A stretch of 64,000 nucleotides of DNA from positions 1 through 64,000 of the forward strand of contig NZ_JAVBRQ010000032.1 in the NCBI RefSeq assembly GCF_031547805.1. The letters are read 5' to 3'. This document shows, one piece after another, positions 44,375-57,552 of this stretch (its first letter is position 1; the number at the start of each line of letters is the position of its first letter). The position numbers and the translations under genes were made by a program. The notes beneath the pieces are model-generated. The model had not been told where the DNA came from. It searched no databases and was given only the letters and a program-made list of their open reading frames with translations. This DNA comes from Desulfobulbus sp031547805 (GTDB lineage: Bacteria; Desulfobacterota; Desulfobulbia; Desulfobulbales; Desulfobulbaceae).

Positions 44375-45769
44375 ATGCTTGAGGCAGCCATCATAACGGA
44401 ACTTGAAAATCTGGCAGGAAAGGAAAACGTGCTCACCGGCAAGGTCGACCTGGTGGCCTACAGCTACGACGCCACCGCCGACATGCCCAAACAAACCCCG
44501 GATGTGGTGGTTCTGCCGACCAGCGCCGAGATGGTCCGGGACATTGTGCAGCTGGCCCGACGCAACCGGATCGCCATCTATCCCCGCGGGGCCGGCACCA
44601 ATTTGAGCGGCGGTACAGTGCCCTTGAAAAAGGGGATCGTGCTTTCTTTTCAGAAAATGAATCAAATCGTGGAGATCGATCCGGCCAACCTCACCGCCGT
44701 GGTCCAGCCCGGGGTGGTCATCGCCGCCCTCAACGCGGCGGTCGCCCCCCACGGCCTGATCTACCCGCCCGATCCCGGCACCGTGGCCACCGCCACCATG
44801 GGCGGTTCCGCCGCCGAGAATTCCGGCGGCCTGCGCGGCCTCAAATACGGGGTCACCAAGAATTACATCATGGGCATGGAGGTGGTCCTGGCCAACGGGG
44901 AAAAGGTGCGCTTCGGCGGCAAGACGGTCAAGAACGTCACGGCCTACGATTTCTCGAACCTGTTCGTCGGCTCCGAAGGCACCCTGGGCATCATCACCGA
45001 GCTGACCGCCAAACTGATTCCAGCCCCCAAATACCGGCGTACCATGATGGGCGTTTTCAAGACCCTGGCCGACGCGGGCAATGCCGTGGCCGGCATCATC
45101 GCCGCCCAGGTCATTCCCGCCACCCTGGAGATCATGGACCGGATGACCATCCGCACCGTGGAGGATTTCGCCCGCATCGGCCTGCCGCTGGATGCCGAGG
45201 CCCTGCTGCTGATCGAGGTCGACGGCATGGCCGAGGAGGTGGTCCGGGCCGAGGCCGAGGCAACCATGCGGGTGGTGCGCGACAACAACGGTGACCTCAA
45301 GGCGGCCGAAACCGACCAGGAGCGCGATCAGCTGTGGACCGCCCGCCGCAACGCCCTGCCGGCCCTGGCCTCGCTCAACAACACCGTGGTCTTGGAAGAC
45401 GCCACCGTGCCCCGTTCGCGGATCACCGACATGCTGGTGGCCTGCGAGACCATCGGCAAGAAATACAACCTGACCCTGGGTACCTTCGGCCATGCCGGCG
45501 ACGGCAACCTGCATCCCACCATTCTCTGCGATAAGCGCGATCCGGACGAGATCCATCGGGTGCACCAGGCGGTGGACGAGATCTTCGAGACCGCCCTGCG
45601 CTTCGGCGGCACCCTGTCGGGCGAGCATGGCATCGGCATGGCCAAGATGAAATACCTGGGCGACGAACTCGGGCAATCCGGGCTCGATTTGATGCAGACC
45701 ATCAAAAAGGCGCTTGATCCCGATGCCATCCTCAATCCGGGCAAGATGGTGCCCCAGCGGGAGAATTGA
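44375..45769 (+). CDS. FAD-linked 2-hydroxy acid dehydrogenase (GlcD / D-lactate dehydrogenase type)
   Basis: A 464-residue flavoprotein of the GlcD/Dld family that oxidises D-lactate or glycolate. The FAD-binding PCMH domain shows YPRGAGTNLSGGTVPLKKGI, YPPDPGTVATATMGGSAAEN and VGSEGTLGIITE. The C-terminal cap has TFGHAGDGNLHPTILCD, with His residues at the active site, and SGEHGIGMAKMKYL. It pairs with the iron-sulfur protein two bases downstream. In lactate-grown sulfate reducers the equivalent genes sit with lactate permease, pta and ackA, so D-lactate is the favoured substrate. Confidence 0.93.
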   Translation: MLEAAIITELENLAGKENVLTGKVDLVAYSYDATADMPKQTPDVVVLPTSAEMVRDIVQLARRNRIAIYPRGAGTNLSGGTVPLKKGIVLSFQKMNQIVEIDPANLTAVVQPGVVIAALNAAVAPHGLIYPPDPGTVATATMGGSAAENSGGLRGLKYGVTKNYIMGMEVVLANGEKVRFGGKTVKNVTAYDFSNLFVGSEGTLGIITELTAKLIPAPKYRRTMMGVFKTLADAGNAVAGIIAAQVIPATLEIMDRMTIRTVEDFARIGLPLDAEALLLIEVDGMAEEVVRAEAEATMRVVRDNNGDLKAAETDQERDQLWTARRNALPALASLNNTVVLEDATVPRSRITDMLVACETIGKKYNLTLGTFGHAGDGNLHPTILCDKRDPDEIHRVHQAVDEIFETALRFGGTLSGEHGIGMAKMKYLGDELGQSGLDLMQTIKKALDPDAILNPGKMVPQREN

Positions 45770-45771
45770 CC

Positions 45772-47130
45772 ATGGCGGCGCAAACGAAAAGCCCGGAAGC
45801 ATCGGGCGAAAAAACCTATTACGACGAGTTGGCCGTTGTCCGCGAGGAACTCGACAAGTGCATGAAGTGCGGCAACTGCATGGCCGTCTGCCCGGTGTAC
45901 GGGGCCGAACGGGTCGAGTCGGCGGTCACCCGCTCGAAGATCGCCGTGGCCGAGGCGGTGCTTGCCGGCGAACTGGCCTTGGACGACCCGCAGGTCTACG
46001 AGATGCTGTTCAACTGCCTGGTCTGCAAGTCGTGCATGACCAACTGTCCGACCAAGGTCAATTTCGACCGGATCATGCTGGCCTTGCGCGCCGCCCTGGT
46101 GCGCAAGAACGGTGTGCCCTGGCTGAAGAAGGCGATCTTTTCCACCTTGAAGCATCCCGCCCTGTTCGATACCGGCATGCGGCTGGGCGCGGCCCTGCAG
46201 GGCCTGGCCTTCAGGAACGAAGACAGCTGCCGGGCGATCCTGCCCCGGACGCCCCTGGCCAGGGTGGGCGAGCGGATCGGGTTTGACGGTGAACGGCGGC
46301 TGCCGGCTCTGAACGACACACCGTTGCGCGACCGGACCGACGAGGTGGTCCGAGTGGAGGGCGCGGCGATGAAGGTGGCTTTTTTCACCGGCGACTCGCT
46401 CAACTATTTCTACCCGGAAACCGGACTGGACCTGATCGAGGTCCTCGTGGCCAACCGAATCGAGGTGCATGTTCCCAAGGCGCAGAACTGCTGCGGGGTG
46501 CCGGTCCTGGTGCACGGCGACGTCGAGACCGCCCGGACCCTGGCTCGCAGGAATATCGACACCTTCGAGGCCACCGGCTGCGCCTACTTGATCACCGGCT
46601 GCGGTTCCTGCGGCGGCGCCTGGCAGCACGACTACCCCGAGCTGCTGGCCGCCGATCCGGTCTACGGGCCCAAAGCCCGCCATTGGGCCGGGCGCACCTA
46701 CGATATCTCCACCTTCCTGACTCGCGTCATCGCCCTGCGGCCGCCCCAGGGCCGCATCGAACGCACCGTGACCTATCACGATTCCTGCCACCTGAAAAAA
46801 TCGATGAAGGTGGCGGCCGAGCCGCGCGAGATTCTCCGCTTAATTCCCGGCCTGGTCTTCAAGGAAATGGCGGCCCCGGATGCCTGCTGCGGCAGCGGCG
46901 GTTCCTATGTGCTGACCCACTATGAAACCGCCGGCATCATCGGCCGCAAGAAGGCCGAAGACATCGAGCGCACCCGGGCCGATGCCGTGGCCACCGGCTG
47001 CCCGGCCTGCATGATGCAACTGCTCGACAATGTCAACCGAACCGATGGTCACCAACAGGTCACCCATTTCGTTTCGCTTTTGGCCGAATCGTACCGCCGG
47101 GAAAAAAACGGGCCGCGCCCGCACCGCTAA
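45772..47130 (+). CDS. Iron-sulfur subunit (GlcF/HdrD-like) of the 2-hydroxy acid dehydrogenase
   Basis: A 452-residue electron carrier. Two 4Fe-4S motifs open the protein (CMKCGNCMAVCP and CLVCKSCMTNCP). Two CCG domains follow: AQNCCGVPVLVHGD with GCGSCGG, and PDACCGSGGSYVLTHYE with GCPACMM. Electrons from the flavoprotein GlcD pass through it, probably toward menaquinone or a membrane complex. Start is ATG 45772, two bases after the glcD stop. A strong hairpin ends the operon at 47156. Confidence 0.93.
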   Translation: MAAQTKSPEASGEKTYYDELAVVREELDKCMKCGNCMAVCPVYGAERVESAVTRSKIAVAEAVLAGELALDDPQVYEMLFNCLVCKSCMTNCPTKVNFDRIMLALRAALVRKNGVPWLKKAIFSTLKHPALFDTGMRLGAALQGLAFRNEDSCRAILPRTPLARVGERIGFDGERRLPALNDTPLRDRTDEVVRVEGAAMKVAFFTGDSLNYFYPETGLDLIEVLVANRIEVHVPKAQNCCGVPVLVHGDVETARTLARRNIDTFEATGCAYLITGCGSCGGAWQHDYPELLAADPVYGPKARHWAGRTYDISTFLTRVIALRPPQGRIERTVTYHDSCHLKKSMKVAAEPREILRLIPGLVFKEMAAPDACCGSGGSYVLTHYETAGIIGRKKAEDIERTRADAVATGCPACMMQLLDNVNRTDGHQQVTHFVSLLAESYRREKNGPRPHR

Positions 47131-47155
47131 ACTGTCCTTCGTTGCGCAAAAATAA

Positions 47156-47200
47156 AGCGAGGCCGGAGACAGTCGTCTCCGGCCTCGCTTGGTGGTTTTT
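47156..47200 (+). terminator. Terminator of the glcD-glcF operon
   Basis: AGCGAGGCCGGAGAC (47156-47170), loop AGTC, and its 15-base complement (47175-47189), followed by TGGTGGTTTTT. Confidence 0.85.
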
Positions 47201-47282
47201 CAGCTCCGGCCCGCTCCTCGGTCACGCGGCGGCGGGACACCTCGAACACACTCTCCGCCACCCGAGCAGACGGGCAAGTCCT

Positions 47283-47954
47283 TCACGCCACCCCCTTGCG
47301 CTGATCGCCCTCGAATTGGCTGCAGCGCGTCAAATAATCGCCGATGATCGTCGTCACCTCCTCCGGGGTATCGACCAGGTGGAAGAGATCCAGATCGCCG
47401 GGGGCAATCGCCTGATGGGGAATCATTTCGGTTCGGAGCCAGTCGATCAATCCCTGCCAGTAGCTCGTGCCGAACAGGACAATGGGAAACCGCCGGATTT
47501 TTTTGGTCTGGACCAGGGTCAGCGATTCGAACAATTCGTCCATGGTGCCGAAGCCGCCGGGAAAAATGACATAGGCCATGGCAAAGCGGACAAACATCAG
47601 CTTGCGGATGAAAAAGTAGCGGAAGGTGATGCTGCGGTTTTGGTAGTGGTTGGGATGCTGTTCCCGGGGAAGGGTGATGTTCAGTCCCACCGAGGTGCCG
47701 CCGGCTTCGAAGCAACCCCGGCTGGCCGCCTCCATGATGCCGGGGCCGCCGCCGGTGATCACCGCCAGGTTCATCCTGGTGAGCAGCCCGGCCGTGGCGC
47801 GCGCGGCCTCGTAGTAGGGCGCGTCTTCCTTGAAGCGGGCGCCGCCGAAGATCGAGACCGCCGGTCCCAGGTCGTTGAGGGTTTCGATGCCGTCAATCAG
47901 TTCGGCCTGGATGCGGAACACCCGCCAGGCCTCCGAAGTTCTGAGATCGTCCAT
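47283..47954 (-). CDS. LOG-family (TIGR00730-type) nucleotide phosphoribohydrolase-like protein
   Basis: A 223-residue Rossmann-like protein of the LOG/lysine-decarboxylase-like family. GGARFKEDAPYYEAARA and ITGGGPGIMEAASRG are at the N-terminal half and the signature FPGGFGTMDELFE with the catalytic Glu is central. Members cleave nucleoside 5'-monophosphates to base plus ribose 5-phosphate; the old decarboxylase label is wrong. Start taken at ATG 47954. It lies downstream of the class I fumarase gene on the same strand but beyond a terminator. Confidence 0.88.
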   Translation of the reverse strand: MDDLRTSEAWRVFRIQAELIDGIETLNDLGPAVSIFGGARFKEDAPYYEAARATAGLLTRMNLAVITGGGPGIMEAASRGCFEAGGTSVGLNITLPREQHPNHYQNRSITFRYFFIRKLMFVRFAMAYVIFPGGFGTMDELFESLTLVQTKKIRRFPIVLFGTSYWQGLIDWLRTEMIPHQAIAPGDLDLFHLVDTPEEVTTIIGDYLTRCSQFEGDQRKGVA

Positions 47955-47969
47955 AGCAGGTAACAAGGC

Positions 47970-48003
47970 AAAACAGGCGAAGAGGCATTGCCTCCCCGCC
48001 TGT
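47970..48003 (-). terminator. Terminator of the class I fumarase gene
   Basis: Minus strand: ACAGGCG, GAGGCA/TGCCTC inner stem, CGCCTGT, then TTTTGCC. It begins about 50 bases past the fumarase stop and ends just before the LOG-family start. Confidence 0.75.
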
Positions 48004-48055
48004 CGAACGGTTTATCAGCCCGTGGGCGCGGCGCCAACGGGCGACGTGTTATCGA

Positions 48056-49672
48056 TCAAAGGCTCTTGAAGAAGTCGTTGCCCTTGTCGTCCACCAGGAT
48101 GAAGGCCGGGAAGTCGACCACCTCGATCTTCCAGACAGCTTCCATGCCCAGTTCGGGATAGTCGATGCACTCGACCTTCTTGATGTTCTCCTCGGCCAGC
48201 AAGGCGGCCGGGCCGCCGATGGAGCCGAGGTAGAAGCCGCCGTGCTTCTTGCAGGCGTCGGTGACCTGCTGCGAGCGGTTGCCCTTGGCGATCATCACCA
48301 TCGAGCCGCCGTTGGCCTGGAACAGGTCGACATAGCTGTCCATGCGGCCGGCCGTGGTCGGGCCGAAGGAGCCGGAGGGCTTGCCGGGCGGGGTCTTGGC
48401 CGGGCCGGCATAGTAGACCGGATGGTTCTTCAGATAGTCGGGCAGCGGCTTGCCGGCGTCGAGCAGCTCTTTCCACTTGGCGTGGGCGATGTCGCGGCCG
48501 ACGATGATGGTGCCGGTCAGGGACAGGACGGTGGAAACCGGGTATTTGGTCAGCTCGGCCAGCACCTTGGCGATGGGCTGGTTGAGGTCGATCTTCACCG
48601 AATGGCCGCCGGTACGGTTGCGGTATTCCGCCGGAATCAGACGGCCGGGATTGTCGTCCATCTGCTCGATCCACAGGCCTTCCTTGTTGATCTTGGCCTT
48701 GATGTTGCGGTCGGCCGAACAGGAAACGCCCATGCCCACCGGACAGGAGGCGCCGTGGCGGGACATGCGGACGACGCGGATGTCGTGGGCAAAGTATTTG
48801 CCGCCGAACTGGGCGCCGAGGCCGAGTTTCTGGGCCTCGACCAGCAGTTCTTGCTCCAGTTCCAGATCGCGGAAGGAGCGGCCCAGCTCATTGCCGCTGG
48901 TGGGTAGGTGGTCCAGGTACTTGGCCGAAGCCAGTTTCACGGTCTTGAGGCAGGTCTCGGCCGAGGTGCCGCCGATGACAAAGGCGATGTGGTAGGGCGG
49001 ACAGGCGGCCGTGCCCAGGGTTTTCATCTTTTCCACCAGGAATTTCTTCAGGGTGCCGGGGTTGAGCAGGGCCTTGGTCTCCTGATAGAGATAGGTCTTG
49101 TTGCCGCTGCCGCCGCCCTTGGCCAGGAAGAGGAATTTGTACTCGCCGCCCTTGGTGGCGTAGATGTCGATCTGGGCCGGCAGGTTGGTCTTGGTGTTGA
49201 CCTCGTCGTACATGGTCAGCGCCGCGTTCTGGGAATAGCGCAGGTTTTCCTCGGTGTAGGTGGTGTAGACGCCGGCGGAGATCATCTCGGCGTCGTCGCA
49301 GCCGGTCCAGACATTTTGTCCCTTCTTGGCCACGACGCAAGCCGTGCCGGTATCCTGGCAGATCGGCAGCACATAGCTGGCCGCCACCTCGGCGTTGCGC
49401 AGCATGGCATGGGCCACTTCCTTGTCGTTGCGCGAGGCTTCGGGATCGGCGAAAATCTTCGCCACCTGCTCGTTGTGGGCCGGGCGCAGGCGGAACGACA
49501 CTTCGCGCATGGCCTGGTTGGCCAGGACTTTCAAGCCTTCGGGATCGACTTTGAGGACTTCCTGGCCGTTGAAGGTGTCGGTGGCGACATACTTCTGGGA
49601 ACCTTCCAGCAGCCGGAACTTGGTGTCATCCTGACCGAGCGGAAAGGGATCCTGATACACAAAACCTGCCAT
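48056..49672 (-). CDS. Fumarate hydratase class I (fused alpha and beta domains)
   Basis: A 538-residue iron-sulfur fumarase of the FumA/FumB type with both domains in one chain. N-terminal (alpha) domain: VLPICQDTGTACVVAKKGQN and GGTSAETCLKTVKLASAKYL, with cysteines for the 4Fe-4S cluster (also ARHGASCPVGMGVSCS). C-terminal (beta) domain: TKYPVSTVLSLTGTIIVGRD and GPTTAGRMDSYVDLFQ. AAGGAG seven bases before ATG 49672 selects that start; the open frame to 49879 is not used. Oxygen-sensitive; in anaerobes it works in fumarate-malate interconversion, including the methylmalonyl-CoA route. Paralogue by function: fumC at 12416. Confidence 0.95.
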   Translation of the reverse strand: MAGFVYQDPFPLGQDDTKFRLLEGSQKYVATDTFNGQEVLKVDPEGLKVLANQAMREVSFRLRPAHNEQVAKIFADPEASRNDKEVAHAMLRNAEVAASYVLPICQDTGTACVVAKKGQNVWTGCDDAEMISAGVYTTYTEENLRYSQNAALTMYDEVNTKTNLPAQIDIYATKGGEYKFLFLAKGGGSGNKTYLYQETKALLNPGTLKKFLVEKMKTLGTAACPPYHIAFVIGGTSAETCLKTVKLASAKYLDHLPTSGNELGRSFRDLELEQELLVEAQKLGLGAQFGGKYFAHDIRVVRMSRHGASCPVGMGVSCSADRNIKAKINKEGLWIEQMDDNPGRLIPAEYRNRTGGHSVKIDLNQPIAKVLAELTKYPVSTVLSLTGTIIVGRDIAHAKWKELLDAGKPLPDYLKNHPVYYAGPAKTPPGKPSGSFGPTTAGRMDSYVDLFQANGGSMVMIAKGNRSQQVTDACKKHGGFYLGSIGGPAALLAEENIKKVECIDYPELGMEAVWKIEVVDFPAFILVDDKGNDFFKSL

Positions 49673-49982
49673 AATCATGCTCCTTGTTGAGTGAAAAGAC
49701 GACGATAAGGGACCGGCTGAACCGGGCCTCCCGACAGACAAACAACGCACGGCTGTTGCGGTCCAGGGGATGCGGCAGTAGTGCGCGGCCGGCATCCCGA
49801 AATCCTGGGCCGTCTTCGCGCCAGGGCCTCCGCCGGGGCGAAAGCCGTCCGCTGGCACGACGAACAGCGGGCCGGACAAATGTTCAACCGTATCTTTTAC
49901 CCTGCACCGGCGACAAAGGCAAGACGGGAACGGCGGGTAATTGCCGCATTTAGTGATTGTTTTGGCCGAAAAACGGGGTGCG
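49673..49982. other. Intergenic region upstream of the class I fumarase
   Basis: 310 bases between the fumarase start and the end of the HemW-like gene. It should hold the fumarase promoter (minus strand). I could not identify a convincing promoter pair, RNA or small gene here. Confidence 0.4.
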
Positions 49983-51134
49983 CTAGACCAGTTCCGCCAT
50001 TACTTGATTGGCCAGCGGCAATCCCCTGGCGCTGAGGAACAGCCGGCCGTCGCGCAGGACGAGCAGGTGCCGGTCAAGGAGGCGGGCGAGGGTCGGGCCG
50101 TAATATTCGGGCAAATCGATGCCGAACCGTTGCCTGAGTTCGGCCAGCTCCACGCCGGCCGTCATCCGCAGGCCCATGACCACTGTTTCGCGAAAGGCGG
50201 CTTCCCGGTCGAGCCGTTCGCTCTCGCACCATCCCGGCGAGCCAGCCGCCACGGTGCGGCAAAAGGCCTCCAGGTCGGCCACCGCCAGCCGCCGTTCGCC
50301 CTTCAGGGCGGAGACCGCCCCCGGCCCCAATCCCAGGTAACAGCCGTTACGCCAGTAATTGAGATTGTGCCGGCACTGGCTGCCGGCCGTGGCATAGTTG
50401 GAAATCTCGTAGCGTTGCAGGTCGCTGGCGCCGACGGTCGAGTCGATGGCGGCCATCATCGCCAGGATCTCGTCCTCGCCGGGCAGCCGCCAATCTCCCC
50501 GTCCGGCGGCCAGGGCAAAGGGCGTGCCCTGCTCGACGGTCAGTTCGTACATCGACAAGTGGACCGGGGCCAGCGCCATGGCCCGGTCCAGGGTGGCCTG
50601 CCAGGCCTCGACCGTTTGGCCGGGCAAGCCGTACATCAGGTCGAAGCTGAGATTGGCAAATCCAGCTCCACGGGCCGCCGCAATCACCTCCAGGGCCTCG
50701 GCGCCGCGATGGATGCGGCCGAGCAGGCGCAGTTCCGCATCGTCCAACGATTGCACGCCCACGGACAGCCGGTTGAAGCCGGCCCGGCGCAAATGCGTCA
50801 GGCCCGCCGCATCGACGGTGCCGGGGTTGACCTCGACGGAGATTTCCGGCTCCTCAACAGTAAAGGCAAACAGGCGGCGCGCCTCGGCCAGCAGGCCGGC
50901 CAGGGGCTCAACCGGAAGCAGCGACGGCGTGCCGCCGCCGAAGAACACGGTGGCAAAGGTAAGCGCCCGCACCTCGGGCAGGGTGGCGGCCAGGCGCATC
51001 TGTGCCTGGATCGCGGCCAGAAATCGGGCGATGTCGCCGGGCTGCGGGGGAAAGGAATGAAAGCTGCAATACGGACATTTGCGCCGGCAAAAGGGCACAT
51101 GCACGTAGAGCCCGGCGCTGGCGGCAAGCTCCAT
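49983..51134 (-). CDS. hemW: Radical SAM protein, HemW-like
   Basis: A 383-residue radical SAM enzyme of the HemN/HemW group. The 4Fe-4S site is CRRKCPYCSF (C-x3-C-x2-C) at about residues 20-29, after LYVHVPF. TVFFGGGTPSLL and EISVEVNPGTVD are SAM-contact motifs, and YEISNYATAGSQCRHNLNYW is the HemW-type signature. It lacks the extra N-terminal cysteine and residues of true HemN, so a haem chaperone role is more likely than coproporphyrinogen oxidation. Its ATG overlaps the radC stop (TGATG). Confidence 0.9.
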   Translation of the reverse strand: MELAASAGLYVHVPFCRRKCPYCSFHSFPPQPGDIARFLAAIQAQMRLAATLPEVRALTFATVFFGGGTPSLLPVEPLAGLLAEARRLFAFTVEEPEISVEVNPGTVDAAGLTHLRRAGFNRLSVGVQSLDDAELRLLGRIHRGAEALEVIAAARGAGFANLSFDLMYGLPGQTVEAWQATLDRAMALAPVHLSMYELTVEQGTPFALAAGRGDWRLPGEDEILAMMAAIDSTVGASDLQRYEISNYATAGSQCRHNLNYWRNGCYLGLGPGAVSALKGERRLAVADLEAFCRTVAAGSPGWCESERLDREAAFRETVVMGLRMTAGVELAELRQRFGIDLPEYYGPTLARLLDRHLLVLRDGRLFLSARGLPLANQVMAELV

Positions 51135-51871
51135 CAGCCGACCCGGTCGAGCAGGCGGCGGCAATCCTCGCGGATGCGCCCCATGATCCCCTGGTCGACA
51201 AAACTGTAGACCTGGTCGCCGCTGCCGATGATCAGGTGGTCGAGAAGCCGGATGTGCATGAACGAGCAGACCAGGTGGAGCGAGCGGGTCAGCTCCTCGT
51301 CCTGGCGGGAGGGGCTCAGGTTGCCGGAAGGGTGGTTGTGGGCGAGAATGAGGGCGCTGGCGTTGCGGGTCAGGGCGGCCTTGACCAGTTCGCGGGGGTA
51401 GACGGTGTTGGAGCTGACCGTACCCTCGGCCACCACCGCCGAATCGATGATCCCATGGGCGGCGTCGAGAAAGATCACGGTAAGCACTTCGTGCTGCAAC
51501 CCGCGCATGGAATGGATCAGATAATCGGCCACCTCGCGGGAAGAACGGACATAGTGCTTGCCGACGATGCGCTGGCGGAGGTAGCGTCGGGCCACCCCTT
51601 GGATGAAGCGGAGGGCAAAGATGTTCTTGGGGCCCATACCCTTGATCCGCTGTAACTCGTCCGGGGCGGCGTCGAGGACCGCGGGCAGGGTTTTGAATTG
51701 GGCAAGCGCCGCTCGGGCCGCCTCCTTGCAGTCGGAGCGCGGGGTACCGAAGGTCAGCAGCAGCTCGATGATCTCGCTGTCGGTGAAGGCGTCGATGCCC
51801 TGGCCGAGGAACTTGTCACGAAGCCGCTGTCGATGGCCCTCGCCCTTTTCCTGCCAGTCGCTCTTGTGCAA
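51134..51871 (-). CDS. radC: RadC-family JAB/MPN-domain protein
   Basis: A 245-residue RadC. N-terminal helix-hairpin-helix region (DELQRIKGMGPKNIFAL) binds DNA in homologues. C-terminal JAMM metalloprotease-like motif: the upstream Glu in GTVSSNTVYPRELVK and ILAHNHPSGNLSPSRQDEEL (HxHPSG-x7-D). Start is a TTG at 51871 with AAGGA six bases upstream; there is no suitable ATG. Function remains debated despite the repair-related name. It is translationally coupled to the HemW-like gene. Confidence 0.92.
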   Translation of the reverse strand: MHKSDWQEKGEGHRQRLRDKFLGQGIDAFTDSEIIELLLTFGTPRSDCKEAARAALAQFKTLPAVLDAAPDELQRIKGMGPKNIFALRFIQGVARRYLRQRIVGKHYVRSSREVADYLIHSMRGLQHEVLTVIFLDAAHGIIDSAVVAEGTVSSNTVYPRELVKAALTRNASALILAHNHPSGNLSPSRQDEELTRSLHLVCSFMHIRLLDHLIIGSGDQVYSFVDQGIMGRIREDCRRLLDRVG

Positions 51872-52002
51872 AGGTGTTCCTTGTCGAAAGTTGCGGCCGA
51901 GCGGTCAAGGCGTCGTCATGGACGTAACCGCTCCTTTGCCCGGATGGCCGTCACGAGGCCCGCGCCGCCACGTCGAGCGGGAGAGCGCGGGCGCACGCAG
52001 CC

Positions 52003-55581
<3,579 letters not shown>

Positions 55582-56101
55582 GGGGTGCACATACCTGGTT
55601 CGGTAAGAGACAGCAATAATTTCAAAAGCAAATTAAAATCAAGACGCTATAATTTCAACCAAATACTCAAAGAATCGTCAGCTCCCTCGCACTGTCGACA
55701 CGGCCCCGCCGCCAGAAATGGCTTTTAGCGTTGCAGCAATGTTTTTTTTATTCATTGCTTATCGGTAGGAAAATCCGGATTTGCATCAACAAAAATGCGT
55801 AGTGCAGCTTTGGCGACGATATCAATGATTGCAGCTGGCATCGCGCACAGGGCAACAGTGTCGAGGCCAGCACCGGCCGAGTTCCGGTGGCGCCGGTTTT
55901 TCGGTGGGCCAAGCCGGGAAAGTGGAATGATCGGGAGTCGGCCTGCCGCACCCGTTCAAAGACGGGAGCGTCGGTTCGGTTCCTGATGCAGTGACATGAC
56001 TGTCGTTTCCGGAAAAGACCCGCGCTTGGTTGTTTCGTCTCCAGACAAAAGCGCGTATCCGTTCTTCGCCGCGGCCGGCCGGGGCACCGGCCGGAGCCCG
56101 C
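55582..56101. other. Intergenic region upstream of the hybrid kinase
   Basis: About 520 bases, locally AT-rich at 55610-55680 and 55740-55800, likely holding the kinase promoter. AGCAATG...CATTGCT around 55735-55760 is a short inverted repeat around a T-run. No gene is supported; the long open frame on the minus strand here (55956 upward) is an out-of-frame shadow of gatB. Confidence 0.45.
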
Positions 56102-57529
56102 CTAATTGCCCAATTCCTGCTGGAAAAGCTTGTTGGCCAGCTGCGGGTTGGCCTGACCCTTGGTCTTTTGCATCAGCTGGCCGACGAAGAACCCCATCAC
56201 CTTGGCCTTGCCCTCGCGGAACTGCTGCACCTGGTCCGGATTGGCGGCCAGGATCTCCCGCACCAGTGCAACCAGCTGGCCCTCGTCGCTCATCTGCACC
56301 AGCCCCTTGGCCTCGACGACAGCCTCCGGATCGGCACCGCTGGTGAGCATTTCGCCAAAGACCGTCTTGGCGATCTTGCCGGAAATCGCCCCTTCCTCGG
56401 TCATTTTGAGCAAGCGGGCCAATTGGCCCGGCTTGACCGGGCACTCGCCGATTCGCTCCGGGCCGTAGTCGCGCAACAGCTCGGTGCCGATAAAATTGGC
56501 GAGCTTCTTGGCGTTGGCGAACTCCTGGAGGGCGGTTTCGAAAAAATCGGCCAACTCGCGGGAGCCGGTGAGAATGGCCGCATCGTAATCGGTCAACTCG
56601 AACTGGCTGGCAAAGCGCTGCCGCCGTTTGTCCGGCAGTTCGGGCAACTCGGCGTGCACCCGCTCGATCCAGGTCTCGTCGAGTACCACCGGAATCAGGT
56701 CGGGGTCCGGGAAATACCGGTAATCGTGGGCTTCCTCCTTGCCGCGCATCGACTCGGTCCGGCCGTGATCCGCATCCCACAGCAGGGTTTGCTGCACCAC
56801 CTGGCCGCCCTCGAGGAGGATGTCGCGTTGCCGCCGCTCCTCGTATTCCAGCGCCAGCTGCACGTTGCGAAACGAGTTCATGTTTTTCAGCTCGGTGCGG
56901 ATGCCGTATTCCTCCTGGCCTCGGGGCCGCAGGGAAATGTTGGCATCGCAGCGGAAACTGCCCTCCTGCATGTTGCCGTCGCAGATGTCGAGGTAGCGGA
57001 CAAGGGCGTGCAGTTTCTTGAGATAGGCGGCCGCTTCCTCGGGCGAGCGCAGGTCCGGCTCGGAGACGATCTCCAGCAGCGGGGTGCCGGTGCGGTTGAG
57101 GTCGACATAACTGAACGGTTCGCGGTCGTCGTGCACCAGCTTGCCGGCATCTTCTTCCATGTGAATGCGGGTGATGCCGATGGTTTTGGGCGCCTGGCCC
57201 TCCACCTCGATCTCCAGCTGGCCGTGTTCGCAGATGGGCAGTTCGAATTGGGATATTTGGTAGCCCTTGGGCAGATCGGGGTAGAAATAGTTCTTGCGGG
57301 CAAACCGGTTTTCTCGGTTGAGGGTCGAATCGGTGGCCAAGCCCAGCTTGATCGCCGATTCCACCACCTTGCGGTTGAGTACCGGCAGCGAGCCGGGCAT
57401 GCCCAGGCAGACCGGACAGGTCTGGGTATTGGGCGGCGCGCCGAATTCGGTGGAGCAACCGCAGAAAATCTTGCTTTTGGTCTTCATCTGGGCATGGATT
57501 TCCAGCCCGATCACGGTTTCAAATTCCAT
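56102..57529 (-). CDS. gatB: Aspartyl/glutamyl-tRNA amidotransferase subunit B
   Basis: A 475-residue GatB. With GatA and GatC it converts Glu-tRNA(Gln) and Asp-tRNA(Asn) to the amides. N-terminal YETVIGLEIHAQ-type start (FETVIGLEIHAQMKTKSKIF), zinc-binding CGCSTEFG and CPVCLGMPG cysteines, and KNYFYPDLPKGYQISQFELP are all family hallmarks. The C-terminal YqeY-like tail binds tRNA (LVALVREILAANPDQVQQFR). It is the last gene of a four-gene minus-strand run with gaps of 23-36 bases; gatA and gatC are not in the window. Confidence 0.97.
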   Translation of the reverse strand: MEFETVIGLEIHAQMKTKSKIFCGCSTEFGAPPNTQTCPVCLGMPGSLPVLNRKVVESAIKLGLATDSTLNRENRFARKNYFYPDLPKGYQISQFELPICEHGQLEIEVEGQAPKTIGITRIHMEEDAGKLVHDDREPFSYVDLNRTGTPLLEIVSEPDLRSPEEAAAYLKKLHALVRYLDICDGNMQEGSFRCDANISLRPRGQEEYGIRTELKNMNSFRNVQLALEYEERRQRDILLEGGQVVQQTLLWDADHGRTESMRGKEEAHDYRYFPDPDLIPVVLDETWIERVHAELPELPDKRRQRFASQFELTDYDAAILTGSRELADFFETALQEFANAKKLANFIGTELLRDYGPERIGECPVKPGQLARLLKMTEEGAISGKIAKTVFGEMLTSGADPEAVVEAKGLVQMSDEGQLVALVREILAANPDQVQQFREGKAKVMGFFVGQLMQKTKGQANPQLANKLFQQELGN

Positions 57530-57552
57530 GGGAATACTGTTCGCGGCAGAGG

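Noticed and set aside
55956..57458. 500-codon open frame on the minus strand
   Set aside because: Out-of-frame shadow of gatB with Arg/Pro/Gly-rich nonsense composition.
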